Positions 21,937-29,214 of a stretch of DNA of 49,271 nt are shown here, one piece after another. Position 1 is the stretch's first letter. Each line of letters begins with the position of its first letter. Below the pieces are notes generated by a model that was given only the letters and a program-made list of their open reading frames with translations, searched no databases and was not told where the DNA came from. A program made the translations under genes and the position numbers. This stretch comes from a virus: positions 1-49,271 of IMG/VR virus record IMGVR_UViG_3300005337_000008; one strand, 5' to 3'.

Positions 21937-22271
21937 GCATCGCAACCTACATGACGACCGCGCATGGCCGATTGCGGCATCGATTCTGGGGTACGTACAG
22001 CGCGGCTATCGGGCTCATGTTCCGAGACGCGGCTGATGCGAGCGCGTGTCTCCCGATGCTTGGCGATGGGTGGCACGTGTCCCCCACGCAACCCGCAGCA
22101 CTCGTCTGGTCCGGCGACTCGAAAGCGCTAGACGCGTGCATTGAGACGCTGGTGAGGTTTGGGGCGCGTCGCGAGGCAATCGCGAGCCTTGCCAAGTCCA
22201 TCGACTATGGCGAGCCCTTCGACTGCACCTTCACCTTGCCTATCCGAGGGCAGGAAACGCTCGCGCTGTAG
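21933..22271 (+). CDS. Unknown protein
   Basis: A 112-residue protein (MSIATYMTTAHGRLRHRFWG), with WHVSPTQPAALVWSGDSKAL and a helical C-terminal part ending QETLAL. No family recognised. Its stop codon is the first base-paired part of the leader element that follows. Confidence 0.55.
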   Translation: MSIATYMTTAHGRLRHRFWGTYSAAIGLMFRDAADASACLPMLGDGWHVSPTQPAALVWSGDSKALDACIETLVRFGARREAIASLAKSIDYGEPFDCTFTLPIRGQETLAL

Positions 22272-22320
22272 CCACGCTCTCAACCCATCGGCTCGTTCGG
22301 TGGGTTGAATGGGTGGTTAC
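22268..22320 (+). ncRNA. Structured leader element, copy A
   Basis: Outer stem GTAGCCAC/GTGGTTAC (one G-U), 5x5 internal loop (GCTCT / AATGG), inner 10-base stem CAACCCATCG/CGGTGGGTTG (one U-G), loop GCTCGTT. It starts in the preceding stop codon and is followed, 60 bases on, by the DUF932 start with a TAGGAGTA binding site. The same architecture is repeated at 23643-23699 with compensatory changes. Confidence 0.6.
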
Positions 22321-22380
22321 AGCCTTTCCATGGTTCACCAGGTGGCCGCCCCACCCTACGCAAACCTAGGAGTAGTTCAC

Positions 22381-23361
22381 ATGTCACACGAAGTTGAAAC
22401 GATGTTCACCGTTGGCGCTGAGCCGTGGCACGGCTTGGGCGTGCGCCTTGAAAACCCGCCCACGGTTGCAGACGCAATCCATCGCGCGGGCCTTAATTGG
22501 CCGGTTGAGAAGGTGCCACTATGCAGGCTCGATCGGGCGCACCTGATTGGCTCCACTGCAGAGACTGATGCAATCGTTCCGAGCTACGCTACGGTGCGCA
22601 CCGATACGGGCGCGTACCTCGGAACCGTAGGACCGCAATGGACGCCACTGCAGAATGTGAGGGCATTCGAGTGGTTTCAGCCGTTTATCGATTCGGGTGA
22701 TTGCTCGCTCGAAGCCGCGGGTTCACTGCGCGAGGGCAAACACGTTTGGGTGCTCGCCAAGATCAATCGCGACCCCGTCGAGGTCACATCGGGCGATGGG
22801 GTGCTCGCCTATCTCCTGTTGTCGAATGCGCATGACGGCTCGCGTGTTGCCCGCTGCGGATTCACCCCGGTTCGCGTTGTGTGTCAGAACACGCTTTCTG
22901 CCGCTCACGCGGGGGACGCTTCAAAGCTCCTACGTATCCGCCACACGGCAAACATCGAGTCAGCACTCATTGAAGTGCGCGACACGATCGATCTGGTCCA
23001 TCGGGGATTCCAGGCTTCGATTGACCAAATGCGCTCGCTCGCTCGCAAGGGCTGCAACGTCGATGACCTCCGCAAGTACGTACATCGGGTGTTCCGCACC
23101 AAAGACGCGGATATGCTCGAAACCGACAGCGAAACCGCACTGAAGTCCGATCGTCTGTTCACTGCGATTGAGCCGATGTTTCTCAAAGGCCGGGGCAACA
23201 AGGGTGAAACGTATTGGGACGCCTTCAACGCGGTGACTGAATACCTCACGTGGGAGCGTGGGCGCACTGCCGACAATCGCATGCATAGCCTTTGGCTCGG
23301 CGAGGCTGGCGCACTGGCGGATCGGGCGATGTCGGAAGCTCTCAAGCTTGTAGCAGCGTAA
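22381..23361 (+). CDS. DUF932 phage/plasmid protein
   Basis: A 326-residue protein starting MSHEVETMFTVGAEPWHGLG behind TAGGAGTA. That N-terminus and SYATVRTDTGAYLGTVGPQW, LSNAHDGSRVARCGFTPVRV and VCQNTLSAAH are characteristic of the DUF932 (TIGR03299) family, common on phages and plasmids with unknown function. Length is typical. The C-terminus (WLGEAGALADRAMSEALKLV) also fits. It heads a run of accessory genes that may form a functional set. Confidence 0.8.
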   Translation: MSHEVETMFTVGAEPWHGLGVRLENPPTVADAIHRAGLNWPVEKVPLCRLDRAHLIGSTAETDAIVPSYATVRTDTGAYLGTVGPQWTPLQNVRAFEWFQPFIDSGDCSLEAAGSLREGKHVWVLAKINRDPVEVTSGDGVLAYLLLSNAHDGSRVARCGFTPVRVVCQNTLSAAHAGDASKLLRIRHTANIESALIEVRDTIDLVHRGFQASIDQMRSLARKGCNVDDLRKYVHRVFRTKDADMLETDSETALKSDRLFTAIEPMFLKGRGNKGETYWDAFNAVTEYLTWERGRTADNRMHSLWLGEAGALADRAMSEALKLVAA

Positions 23362-23646
23362 ATGGGGTTCTACACACTCGCGGTGGGCTCTCTAGAGCTG
23401 GACTTCTATGCAGGGTCAGACGATCGGGCACGCGCAATAGGCGCCCGATGGCTGCGCCTATTCTGGAGTCGCTACAAAGCCTCGCGCCGCGCCGGTGGCA
23501 TGGCACATGCGTGGTGTCGGGATGCTGAGTTTGTGTCTCTGCACCGGGCACATGTTGATTCGGCTGGAATCATAGCCAACACACGCCCGCGCATTGATCG
23601 TTGGCACCTGGAGTGCAACGGCGAAATTGCGCGGCGCTACAAGTAA
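23362..23646 (+). CDS. Unknown protein following DUF932
   Basis: A 94-residue protein starting right after the preceding stop (MGFYTLAVGSLELDFYAGSD). Basic and tryptophan-rich (WLRLFWSRYKASRRAGGMAH, DRWHLECNGEIARRYK), compatible with nucleic-acid binding. No family recognised. Confidence 0.5.
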   Translation: MGFYTLAVGSLELDFYAGSDDRARAIGARWLRLFWSRYKASRRAGGMAHAWCRDAEFVSLHRAHVDSAGIIANTRPRIDRWHLECNGEIARRYK

Positions 23647-23699
23647 AGCAACGCTCCCATCCCATTGGCTCGGGTCAGTGGGATGGATGGGTTGCTTAC
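23643..23699 (+). ncRNA. Structured leader element, copy B
   Basis: Outer stem AAGCAAC/GTTGCTT, extended by GT/AC around a bulged A, internal loop GCTCC / GATGG, inner 10-base stem CATCCCATTG/CAGTGGGATG with the U-G at the same place as in copy A, loop GCTCGGGT. It begins in the preceding stop codon. CCCTACG and TAGGAGTA follow, as after copy A, then the next gene. Confidence 0.6.
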
Positions 23700-23722
23700 G
23701 ACCCTACGCTAGGAGTACCAAC

Positions 23723-24259
23723 ATGAAACAGCTGTATTACGCCCTATGGGAGACCAAACACCACGGCCTCTATCGTCACATTCACGTGTGCGAATCCGAG
23801 TATGAGCCGATCGCCGATCGCATCGCATGGCATGAATCGGGACGCGCCTACATCGATCCCGAGTCGGAAACAGGCAAGCGCACGCTTGCCGATCTGCGTT
23901 CGTTGGCAGCACGCGGATACACGCATGTTGAAGGTGCGCGGGGGGCATGGTTCGAACTGGAGTGGCTGCATACGTACCCAACCGCAGACTGGACACCCGA
24001 ACACGAATGGTGCGAGCCCCGGGTGAGCTTGCCCGCCTACCGCTCGTCTGTGCTCGGCTCGGTCGCGCTGTACAAGCGAGTGGACCGCGCCGTTATGCGG
24101 GGCCGCCAGGGACGCGTCTATGACACATGGTCAGACCCCGATCACGTGCAGGCGGTGCTCGGCCGAATGAAGGCGATTCGTTACAGCCGAGTCCAGTTCG
24201 AATACAGCACGTGGAACGTACTAGGTACCGGTCTCACCCAATACGAGCTCACAGCATAG
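23723..24259 (+). CDS. Unknown protein
   Basis: A 178-residue protein starting MKQLYYALWETKHHGLYRHI behind TAGGAGTA. Alpha/beta with IADRIAWHESGRAYIDPESE and WFELEWLHTYPTADWTPEHE; aromatic-rich. No family recognised; its membership in the leader-controlled operon is the main clue. Confidence 0.5.
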   Translation: MKQLYYALWETKHHGLYRHIHVCESEYEPIADRIAWHESGRAYIDPESETGKRTLADLRSLAARGYTHVEGARGAWFELEWLHTYPTADWTPEHEWCEPRVSLPAYRSSVLGSVALYKRVDRAVMRGRQGRVYDTWSDPDHVQAVLGRMKAIRYSRVQFEYSTWNVLGTGLTQYELTA

Positions 24260-24268
24260 GAGATAGCC

Positions 24269-24892
24269 ATGCACCATCATCTAGAGATTGTCCTACCGCC
24301 AGACACTGCGGATATCGAAGCTGCAATCGCCCGCATCATGGGCCCGTTTGATGAGGACCCCCGCGAGCCAAGCGAGGATGCGAGCGATTGCCGATTTTGG
24401 GACTGGTACGCCATCGGCGGGCGCTGGACTGGCGAGCATGCGCGCGCCGATGTAGACCCCGCTCGTGTCGAGCTATTCGAGGACGAGTTGCGCAGGCGTG
24501 ATGTTACGGTATCCGCCCTGCGAGCTGGCAAGCCCACGCTTGTCCCTAAGTCGCAGCGGAAAGCCGTCGATGCGTTGTGGCGCGAGTGGTTTCCCGAGTC
24601 TTCTCTCAAGCAATGCCCCCTATTCGACCATGCGAAGTGCCATGGCGACGTGTGCAGACTCGACCAGATACCCGAGCACCTAACGTGTTCGCGGCTCATC
24701 ATCGCCGATGCTGAGCGCGCGGTGTACATGCTGACAGAGAGCGCTTGGAATGGTGTGGTGTACCAGCAAACGGACTGGGACGGCTCGTTTGCCGAAGGGC
24801 TCAAGCGTGCGCGTGAATACTCGGCGCATTGGCACGAGCCGCTCACCTTTCCGCCTGACTCGATCGTCGTAACCGTGGACTACCACTCATGA
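24269..24892 (+). CDS. Unknown protein with WYAIGGRW motif
   Basis: A 207-residue protein starting MHHHLEIVLPPDTADIEAAI behind GGAGATAGCC. DCRFWDWYAIGGRWTGEH near residues 40-60 is a motif I associate with uncharacterised phage/actinophage-type proteins. Cysteines at KQCPLFDHAKCHGDVC may bind metal. ATGA overlap with the next gene. Confidence 0.5.
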   Translation: MHHHLEIVLPPDTADIEAAIARIMGPFDEDPREPSEDASDCRFWDWYAIGGRWTGEHARADVDPARVELFEDELRRRDVTVSALRAGKPTLVPKSQRKAVDALWREWFPESSLKQCPLFDHAKCHGDVCRLDQIPEHLTCSRLIIADAERAVYMLTESAWNGVVYQQTDWDGSFAEGLKRAREYSAHWHEPLTFPPDSIVVTVDYHS

Positions 24893-25107
24893 CGGTTCGC
24901 AAAACCCGTATATCTATCGGCGACATTAGACGCGCCCCATGGGGGAATTGCGTGGTACTGCAGCGCGTGCGCGGCCGGCGTGGTGAGGAGCGCACACTTT
25001 ATGTGATCGGCTGGATACGGGCGGGCGCACCCGTTGTACCGGGCGAGACGCGCGCCCGCTCACACGTTCTCAAATGGCCATTTGTGGGGAGATTTGAGGA
25101 GGTATGA
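24889..25107 (+). CDS. Small basic protein
   Basis: A 72-residue protein starting MTVRKTRISIGDIRRAPWGN, arginine-rich, mainly beta. Its first six residues equal those of the next gene product. ATGA overlap. No family recognised. Confidence 0.5.
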   Translation: MTVRKTRISIGDIRRAPWGNCVVLQRVRGRRGEERTLYVIGWIRAGAPVVPGETRARSHVLKWPFVGRFEEV

Positions 25108-25466
25108 CAGTCCGCAAGACGATCACTTTGCCCGATACGGGCGCCCTACTCTTAGAGCGCGCTGCCGGACCATCCCAGGCGCGCGCAGCGGGGGACTACC
25201 TCGCAATCGTGCTGCAGCAACGCTATGCAGCTTGGACCCAGGGGCTGTACCTCGTGCGGGAGAACATGGGTGCTGAGAAGCTGCGCGCAGCGCTGGAAGC
25301 GCTCACGCCGCACAACCCCACTGCAGAAGATCGCGTGTATGGTTTCACCGGCATGCGTGGCGCTCCCAAGCTCGTGAGCCCACAGCTTCGCAATGCATTC
25401 TGCGACGTCTTGCTCGAATACAACGCACGCAACCAAGCGCTGTTAGAGGCGCTCAAAGGAGACTGA
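25104..25466 (+). CDS. Unknown protein, possible DNA-binding fold
   Basis: A 120-residue protein starting MTVRKTITLPDTGALLLERA, which resembles the strand-helix start of ribbon-helix-helix proteins. The rest is helical (FCDVLLEYNARNQALLEALK). ATGA overlap. No family recognised. Confidence 0.5.
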   Translation: MTVRKTITLPDTGALLLERAAGPSQARAAGDYLAIVLQQRYAAWTQGLYLVRENMGAEKLRAALEALTPHNPTAEDRVYGFTGMRGAPKLVSPQLRNAFCDVLLEYNARNQALLEALKGD

Positions 25467-25468
25467 CC

Positions 25469-25711
25469 ATGCTGACGATAGAGCCTTTCGACAAAGCTGA
25501 CGACGTAGACACTATTCCGTATCGACTGCACCCGATCGACGTCGGATTCGATCTCCGAATCCACAACACATCGGTTGCGGTATCGGCCGATGACGACCCG
25601 TTGCGCGTCTCATATCCCAAGGCTGGCGAGCGCTATGTGGTCTCAGGTCCACAAAGCGAGGTGATTGAGTATCTGCGCGGGCTCGGCTTCACATTCGAGG
25701 TGACGCCGTGA
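25469..25711 (+). CDS. Small unknown protein
   Basis: An 80-residue, beta-rich, acidic protein (MLTIEPFDKADDVDTIPYRL, then YLRGLGFTFEVTP). GGAGACTGACC precedes the ATG. No family recognised. Confidence 0.5.
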   Translation: MLTIEPFDKADDVDTIPYRLHPIDVGFDLRIHNTSVAVSADDDPLRVSYPKAGERYVVSGPQSEVIEYLRGLGFTFEVTP

Positions 25712-25971
25712 AAATGCACATACCGCCCGAATGCCAAGGGCAGATCGTAGAAGTCAGCTATGGTGACGGTTGCGACGGTACAGTGTATCGGCGCACCCTC
25801 GATCACAGCGACAGCACCGAGATGTGGGAGCGTGCCGAATACGCGGCTCTTTTCCCGGACTGCGCTTGCGTTGGGGACGGCTGCCCGCACTGGAGCCCCT
25901 GGAACACTAGGCCGGGAGGCTTCGAGGATGCGTGGGAATCATGCGCTGAGCCGAAGGAGGATTTGGCATGA
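25708..25971 (+). CDS. Small cysteine-containing protein
   Basis: An 87-residue protein starting with GTG in GTGA overlap, or with the ATG two codons on. Beta strands at the N-terminus; CACVGDGCPHWSPW resembles a metal-binding loop. Coupled to the single-stranded DNA-binding protein gene. No family recognised. Confidence 0.5.
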   Translation: MKMHIPPECQGQIVEVSYGDGCDGTVYRRTLDHSDSTEMWERAEYAALFPDCACVGDGCPHWSPWNTRPGGFEDAWESCAEPKEDLA

Positions 25972-26387
25972 GCGACGGCGTCAACAAGGTCTTTTTGCTC
26001 GGAAACCTAGGCCAGGATCCGGAGCTCCGACACACGCAGGGCGGCCAAGCGGTGATGACGCTGCGCCTTGCAACAAACGAGTCGTATTACAATAAGCAGT
26101 CCAACGAACGCGAAAGCAAGACGGAATGGCACACCGTTGTAATCTGGGGCAAGCGCGCGGAAGCGCTTGAGCGCTACCTGCAGCGCGGCTCGCGTCTGCA
26201 CGTTGAGGGACGGCTGCAAACCCGCACGTGGGAGGACAAGGCAGGGGGCAAGCGCTATGCGACTGAGATCGTCGCGAGCGAGATCACCCTGCTCGGCGAC
26301 AGCAACGGGCCACGGCAAAGCTCGCCCGCTCCCCGTCGCGAGCCGCAGCAGCAACCCATGGATGACGATGACGACATCCCGTTCTAG
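25968..26387 (+). CDS. ssb: Single-stranded DNA-binding protein
   Basis: A 139-residue SSB. The OB-fold is complete: VNKVFLLGNLGQDPELRHTQ, EWHTVVIWGKRAEALERYL and GSRLHVEGRLQTRTWED. The linker is short and Q/P/R-rich, and the tail DDDDDIPF is the conserved acidic protein-interaction tip. It coats ssDNA during replication and Erf-type annealing. The downstream terminator ends the operon. Confidence 0.93.
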   Translation: MSDGVNKVFLLGNLGQDPELRHTQGGQAVMTLRLATNESYYNKQSNERESKTEWHTVVIWGKRAEALERYLQRGSRLHVEGRLQTRTWEDKAGGKRYATEIVASEITLLGDSNGPRQSSPAPRREPQQQPMDDDDDIPF

Positions 26388-26424
26388 ACTGTGAGCCCGG
26401 GGTTTCGCGACCCCCTGGCGCTGC

Positions 26425-26465
26425 GCCCCCGATCGAGAATGGTCTCGGTCGGGGGCGTTCTATTT
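26425..26465 (+). terminator. Intrinsic terminator after ssb
   Basis: GCCCCCGATCGAGA (26425-26438), loop ATGG, TCTCGGTCGGGGGC (26443-26456): a 14-base stem with one G-U, followed by GTTCTATTT. It closes the plus-strand operon and faces a convergent minus-strand gene. Confidence 0.85.
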
Positions 26466-26468
26466 AGC

Positions 26469-26482
26469 GTGACAGCTGTCAC
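26469..26482. promoter_or_regulatory. 14-base palindrome, class 2 site
   Basis: Perfect GTGACAGCTGTCAC, ten bases past the stop of the minus-strand gene to its right and just beyond the ssb terminator. The flanks match the copy at 15282 over 26 bases. Confidence 0.6.
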
Positions 26483-26491
26483 GGTTTGTTT

Positions 26492-26752
26492 TCAGACCTC
26501 GCCCGCTATGAGGCGTTCGCGCCACTCGTACAGCTCCGAGGAAATATCGTCCATGAGCGCCAGATCTTCGGGCTCTGCTTCGGACCCCTCGGACATCCCG
26601 CCAGTCAGAGTTCCGAAAAGCGCCACCGCACCCGCATAGAACGCCCGCCGCATCTCGCGCCACTGAATGTCCGGGATGTCTGCCCCGGCAAACACAATGC
26701 GCTCAAAGTCCGCCCACTGCGCAGCAATCAAACGTCGCTTCGGCGAGTCCAT
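26492..26752 (-). CDS. Small unknown protein
   Basis: An 86-residue protein (MDSPKRRLIAAQWADFERIV) with GGGAGGGGAC before the ATG. Helical; acidic C-terminus (EAEPEDLALMDDISSELYEW). No family recognised. Its leader is long (133 bases) and holds three class 1 sites. Confidence 0.55.
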   Translation of the reverse strand: MDSPKRRLIAAQWADFERIVFAGADIPDIQWREMRRAFYAGAVALFGTLTGGMSEGSEAEPEDLALMDDISSELYEWRERLIAGEV

Positions 26753-26833
26753 GTCCCCTCCCAGAAATGCGAGTGATTGCCCGCACTTGTACGATTTTAT
26801 GTGACTTTCTTGACACCACCGCTTGCCTGCCGT

Positions 26834-26879
26834 GTGTTGACATGCCAAGGTCAGCGTGTGTTGACAGATGTGTTGACAC
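26834..26879. promoter_or_regulatory. Cluster of three class 1 operators
   Basis: GTGTTGACAT (26834-26843), GTGTTGACAG (26858-26867) and GTGTTGACAC (26870-26879), all in one orientation, upstream of the 26752 gene and downstream of the 26886 gene. Start spacing is 24 and 12 bases, suited to cooperative binding. No matching -10 with 17-base spacing is clear. Confidence 0.6.
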
Positions 26880-26885
26880 GGGTGC

Positions 26886-27083
26886 TCAAGAGGACCGGCG
26901 CTTGGCCGCCTCTTTGGCCGCGAGTTCGGCTTCGACGGCGGCCTTGAGCACCTTCGTTGCCCACTCGGTGAACGTCTCTTTGGGCGCGACGCGCCGCTGT
27001 CCCTTTTTGATGTACGTCAGATCGTCCGGTTTGATCCGGAAGTGAATATGCTCGCTACGCGGTCTCGGCGGCCTGTCTGCCAT
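26886..27083 (-). CDS. Small basic DNA-binding-like protein
   Basis: A 65-residue protein (MADRPPRPRSEHIHFRIKPD, then DLTYIKKGQRRVAPKETFTE and a helix of A/E/K). Strand then helices, highly basic, fits a ribbon-helix-helix regulator. The ATG is seven bases after a -10-like TAGGTT, so the message is probably leaderless. Autoregulation through the class 1 site in its promoter is possible. Confidence 0.5.
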   Translation of the reverse strand: MADRPPRPRSEHIHFRIKPDDLTYIKKGQRRVAPKETFTEWATKVLKAAVEAELAAKEAAKRRSS

Positions 27084-27090
27084 GGCCCCT

Positions 27091-27119
27091 AACCTAGCGG
27101 TCGTGTGTTGACACGGCAA
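27091..27119 (-). promoter_or_regulatory. Promoter with class 1 operator in spacer
   Basis: Minus strand: TTGCCG (27114-27119), 17-base spacer, TAGGTT (27091-27096), seven bases, ATG. The perfect class 1 site GTGTTGACAC (27105-27114) lies inside the spacer, the same arrangement as at 35096-35124. Confidence 0.5.
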
Positions 27120-27223
27120 GCCGGAAACCAGCAAGCAATCCGCGGCCTTGCCGCACCCAGATGTCCTAGCGCCCCGGGCCTACCATTGGTCTGGGTCCGC
27201 TGTCAAGAAACAGGAGAAAACCT

Positions 27224-28174
27224 ATGGATGGCGCACACATGGATGCATCAGTAGTTCCGAGCGGGCTCGTTTTCGAGGGCACGATCGATGCACAACAAAA
27301 GCTTATCGAGGCCATCGCAGCCGCTCGTCTGGAGTTTGGCGACATCGATAAGGATCGCACGGGTCAGTACGGTAACCAGCGTTTCAAATATGCCACCTTA
27401 GGGCTACTGGTCGCGGCGACGGCCAAGCCGCTGGCGGATCGCGGTGTTGTCGTGATGCAGAATTTCGTTTCCTGCGCCGACCCCTCACGCCAACGTCTCA
27501 CCACCACGATCATGGGGCACGGCGCGCGCATCACATCGTCCATCGAGTTCTCGCCCAGGGAAGCGAAGGAAGACGGGACGAACCGCTCATTTGAGTGGAT
27601 CAAAGAGTACGGTAAGCTTCGCACTTACCTTAGACGCTATGAGTACCAAACGTTATTCTTGTTAGACGCTGAGCCCGATGCGGACGAGGCCGGCATGCCC
27701 ACTGAGCGCCGCGAGGAGCCCCGGCGTGAAGCACCCCGCCCAGAGCCCCGGCCAGAACCCCGCCAGCGCCAGGCGCGCAAGGAGGAGCGCAAGGAGGAGC
27801 CACGGCAGGAGACCTTGCCCGCGTCTCCTCCTCCCCCGCCTCCAGAGTCCAAGCCCCTGAGCTTCGACAAGCCCATGCAGCGCGAGGAGCCTCCCCGTGA
27901 TGAGATGGCCGAGAAGCTGTCGACCGTGGCCGAGCCGAAGGTTGAGCTCGACGAGGACGGGCCGACCGACGAGGACATGCTCGGGAAGCTCCTCGAGCTG
28001 CAGCGCGCGCTCGGCATGGGCCGGATCCAGCTCGCGCAGACCTGCGAGAAGGATTGGGGCATCCCTCCCGGCAGCATCCGGCAGTCGCGCCGCGCCGCGC
28101 AGAAAGTCCTCGAGCACATGCAGGCGATGGTCACCGAGCGGCTGCAGGGTGACATCGCATCGGGGGCCGCATGA
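27224..28174 (+). CDS. erf: Erf-family single-strand annealing recombinase
   Basis: A 316-residue protein behind CAGGAGAAAACCT. The conserved core (residues about 20-150) has the Erf pattern: QQKLIEAIAAARLEFGDIDK, RFKYATLGLLVAATAKPLAD, ITSSIEFSPREAKEDGTNRS and GKLRTYLRRYEYQTLFLLDA. A long R/E/P-rich, probably disordered linker (about 165-215) leads to a C-terminal helical domain. Erf anneals homologous ssDNA and circularises P22-type genomes. It is the first gene of the recombination operon and couples to the nuclease. Confidence 0.85.
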   Translation: MDGAHMDASVVPSGLVFEGTIDAQQKLIEAIAAARLEFGDIDKDRTGQYGNQRFKYATLGLLVAATAKPLADRGVVVMQNFVSCADPSRQRLTTTIMGHGARITSSIEFSPREAKEDGTNRSFEWIKEYGKLRTYLRRYEYQTLFLLDAEPDADEAGMPTERREEPRREAPRPEPRPEPRQRQARKEERKEEPRQETLPASPPPPPPESKPLSFDKPMQREEPPRDEMAEKLSTVAEPKVELDEDGPTDEDMLGKLLELQRALGMGRIQLAQTCEKDWGIPPGSIRQSRRAAQKVLEHMQAMVTERLQGDIASGAA

Positions 28175-29214
28175 GTCCCGTGCTGCCCAACCGTCTCGGC
28201 CACCGGATGAGCTCGCTTCCGGTCACCCAGTTCTGCGGCCAGGCCGGCGCGCTCTCACAGATCGGCGCGGGCCGAGCCGCGGCGCAGTCCACCGCGTTTC
28301 ACGCGCTGTGTTCAGGAGCGGAGAACGCTCAAGAGCTGTGCATGCGGCTCACCGAGGAGGAGCTCGGCGAGATGATGGCGTGGCACCGCCCCGCCGACAT
28401 CGATCTTGGGCAAGGCATTGTGCTTCGCTACCGCGACGCGATGAAAGAGTTTCACGTCGCGATCGACAAGTACGGGCAGTATGTCGAGCCCGGCTCGCCC
28501 GAGGCCGTGTCCGAAGGTCATCCCGACTTCGCGTGGATCGTGACCACCCCGGGGCGAAAGCTGGCCTACGTCGCGGATATCAAGCGCTCGGAATGGACCG
28601 CAGCAGACGGGGTGAAGTCCCTGCAGCTCCACGGCTACGGCTTGGCCGTGGCCACGAAATACGAATGCGACGGCTACTGCGTTGGGATCTGGTCGGCCAT
28701 CGAGGGGCTATGGCAGTGGTCTGAACTGCTCGATCTCGAGAGTTCTGAAACCCTTGGCACGGCGCGCAGGGTGGTTGCCGCCGCGCAGAACTTCAGTGCG
28801 GATTACGCCATGGGTGCGCACTGCCGCAGCTGCTACGGGCGGCTTCGTTGTCCGGCGTGGCTCATTCCTCCCCGCGCCGCGCTCGACGAACTTTCGCCCA
28901 TCGCCAATAGCGAGACACCCATCACTGAAGAAAACGCGCTCAAGCTCCTGCTGACGTTTCAGCGCGTGGCCGACACGGCGAAAGCTGTGGAGAACCACCT
29001 CAAAGAGTGGGCCGTGCGCAACCGGGGCATCACCGATCCGAAATCGGGCAAGGTTTGGAAACCCGTTGTGTGCAGTGGCCGCGAGTCGGTCAAGCTCGAG
29101 GAGCTGCGCGCATTCATCGCCGAGTCGCGGGCTGAGTTCGTGCCACTACGCTCGGTGGCATCGCTTATTCGCAAAGGTAAGCCCTATGAGCAGTTCAGGT
29201 GGGTGAACAAATGA
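28171..29214 (+). CDS. Cas4/RecB-like PD-(D/E)XK nuclease with four-cysteine (iron-sulfur-type) site
   Basis: A 347-residue nuclease. The active site is complete: H44 (STAFH), D119 (GHPDFAW), D136-x-K138 (VADIKRSEW) and Q152 (LQLHGY). A cysteine near the N-terminus (C22) and C218-x2-C221-x5-C227 match the iron-sulfur staple of Cas4 and AddB. It would process DNA ends to ssDNA for the Erf protein encoded just before it. ATGA overlaps on both sides. Cluster binding and polarity are inferred. Confidence 0.8.
   Translation: MSPVLPNRLGHRMSSLPVTQFCGQAGALSQIGAGRAAAQSTAFHALCSGAENAQELCMRLTEEELGEMMAWHRPADIDLGQGIVLRYRDAMKEFHVAIDKYGQYVEPGSPEAVSEGHPDFAWIVTTPGRKLAYVADIKRSEWTAADGVKSLQLHGYGLAVATKYECDGYCVGIWSAIEGLWQWSELLDLESSETLGTARRVVAAAQNFSADYAMGAHCRSCYGRLRCPAWLIPPRAALDELSPIANSETPITEENALKLLLTFQRVADTAKAVENHLKEWAVRNRGITDPKSGKVWKPVVCSGRESVKLEELRAFIAESRAEFVPLRSVASLIRKGKPYEQFRWVNK

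Noticed and set aside
26834-26879. TTGACA repeats read as tandem -35 boxes or a CRISPR-like array
   Set aside because: No -10 boxes at matching distances on the plus strand and spacing irregular (24 and 12 bases); operators fit better. No CRISPR-type repeat-spacer array was found anywhere in the window.
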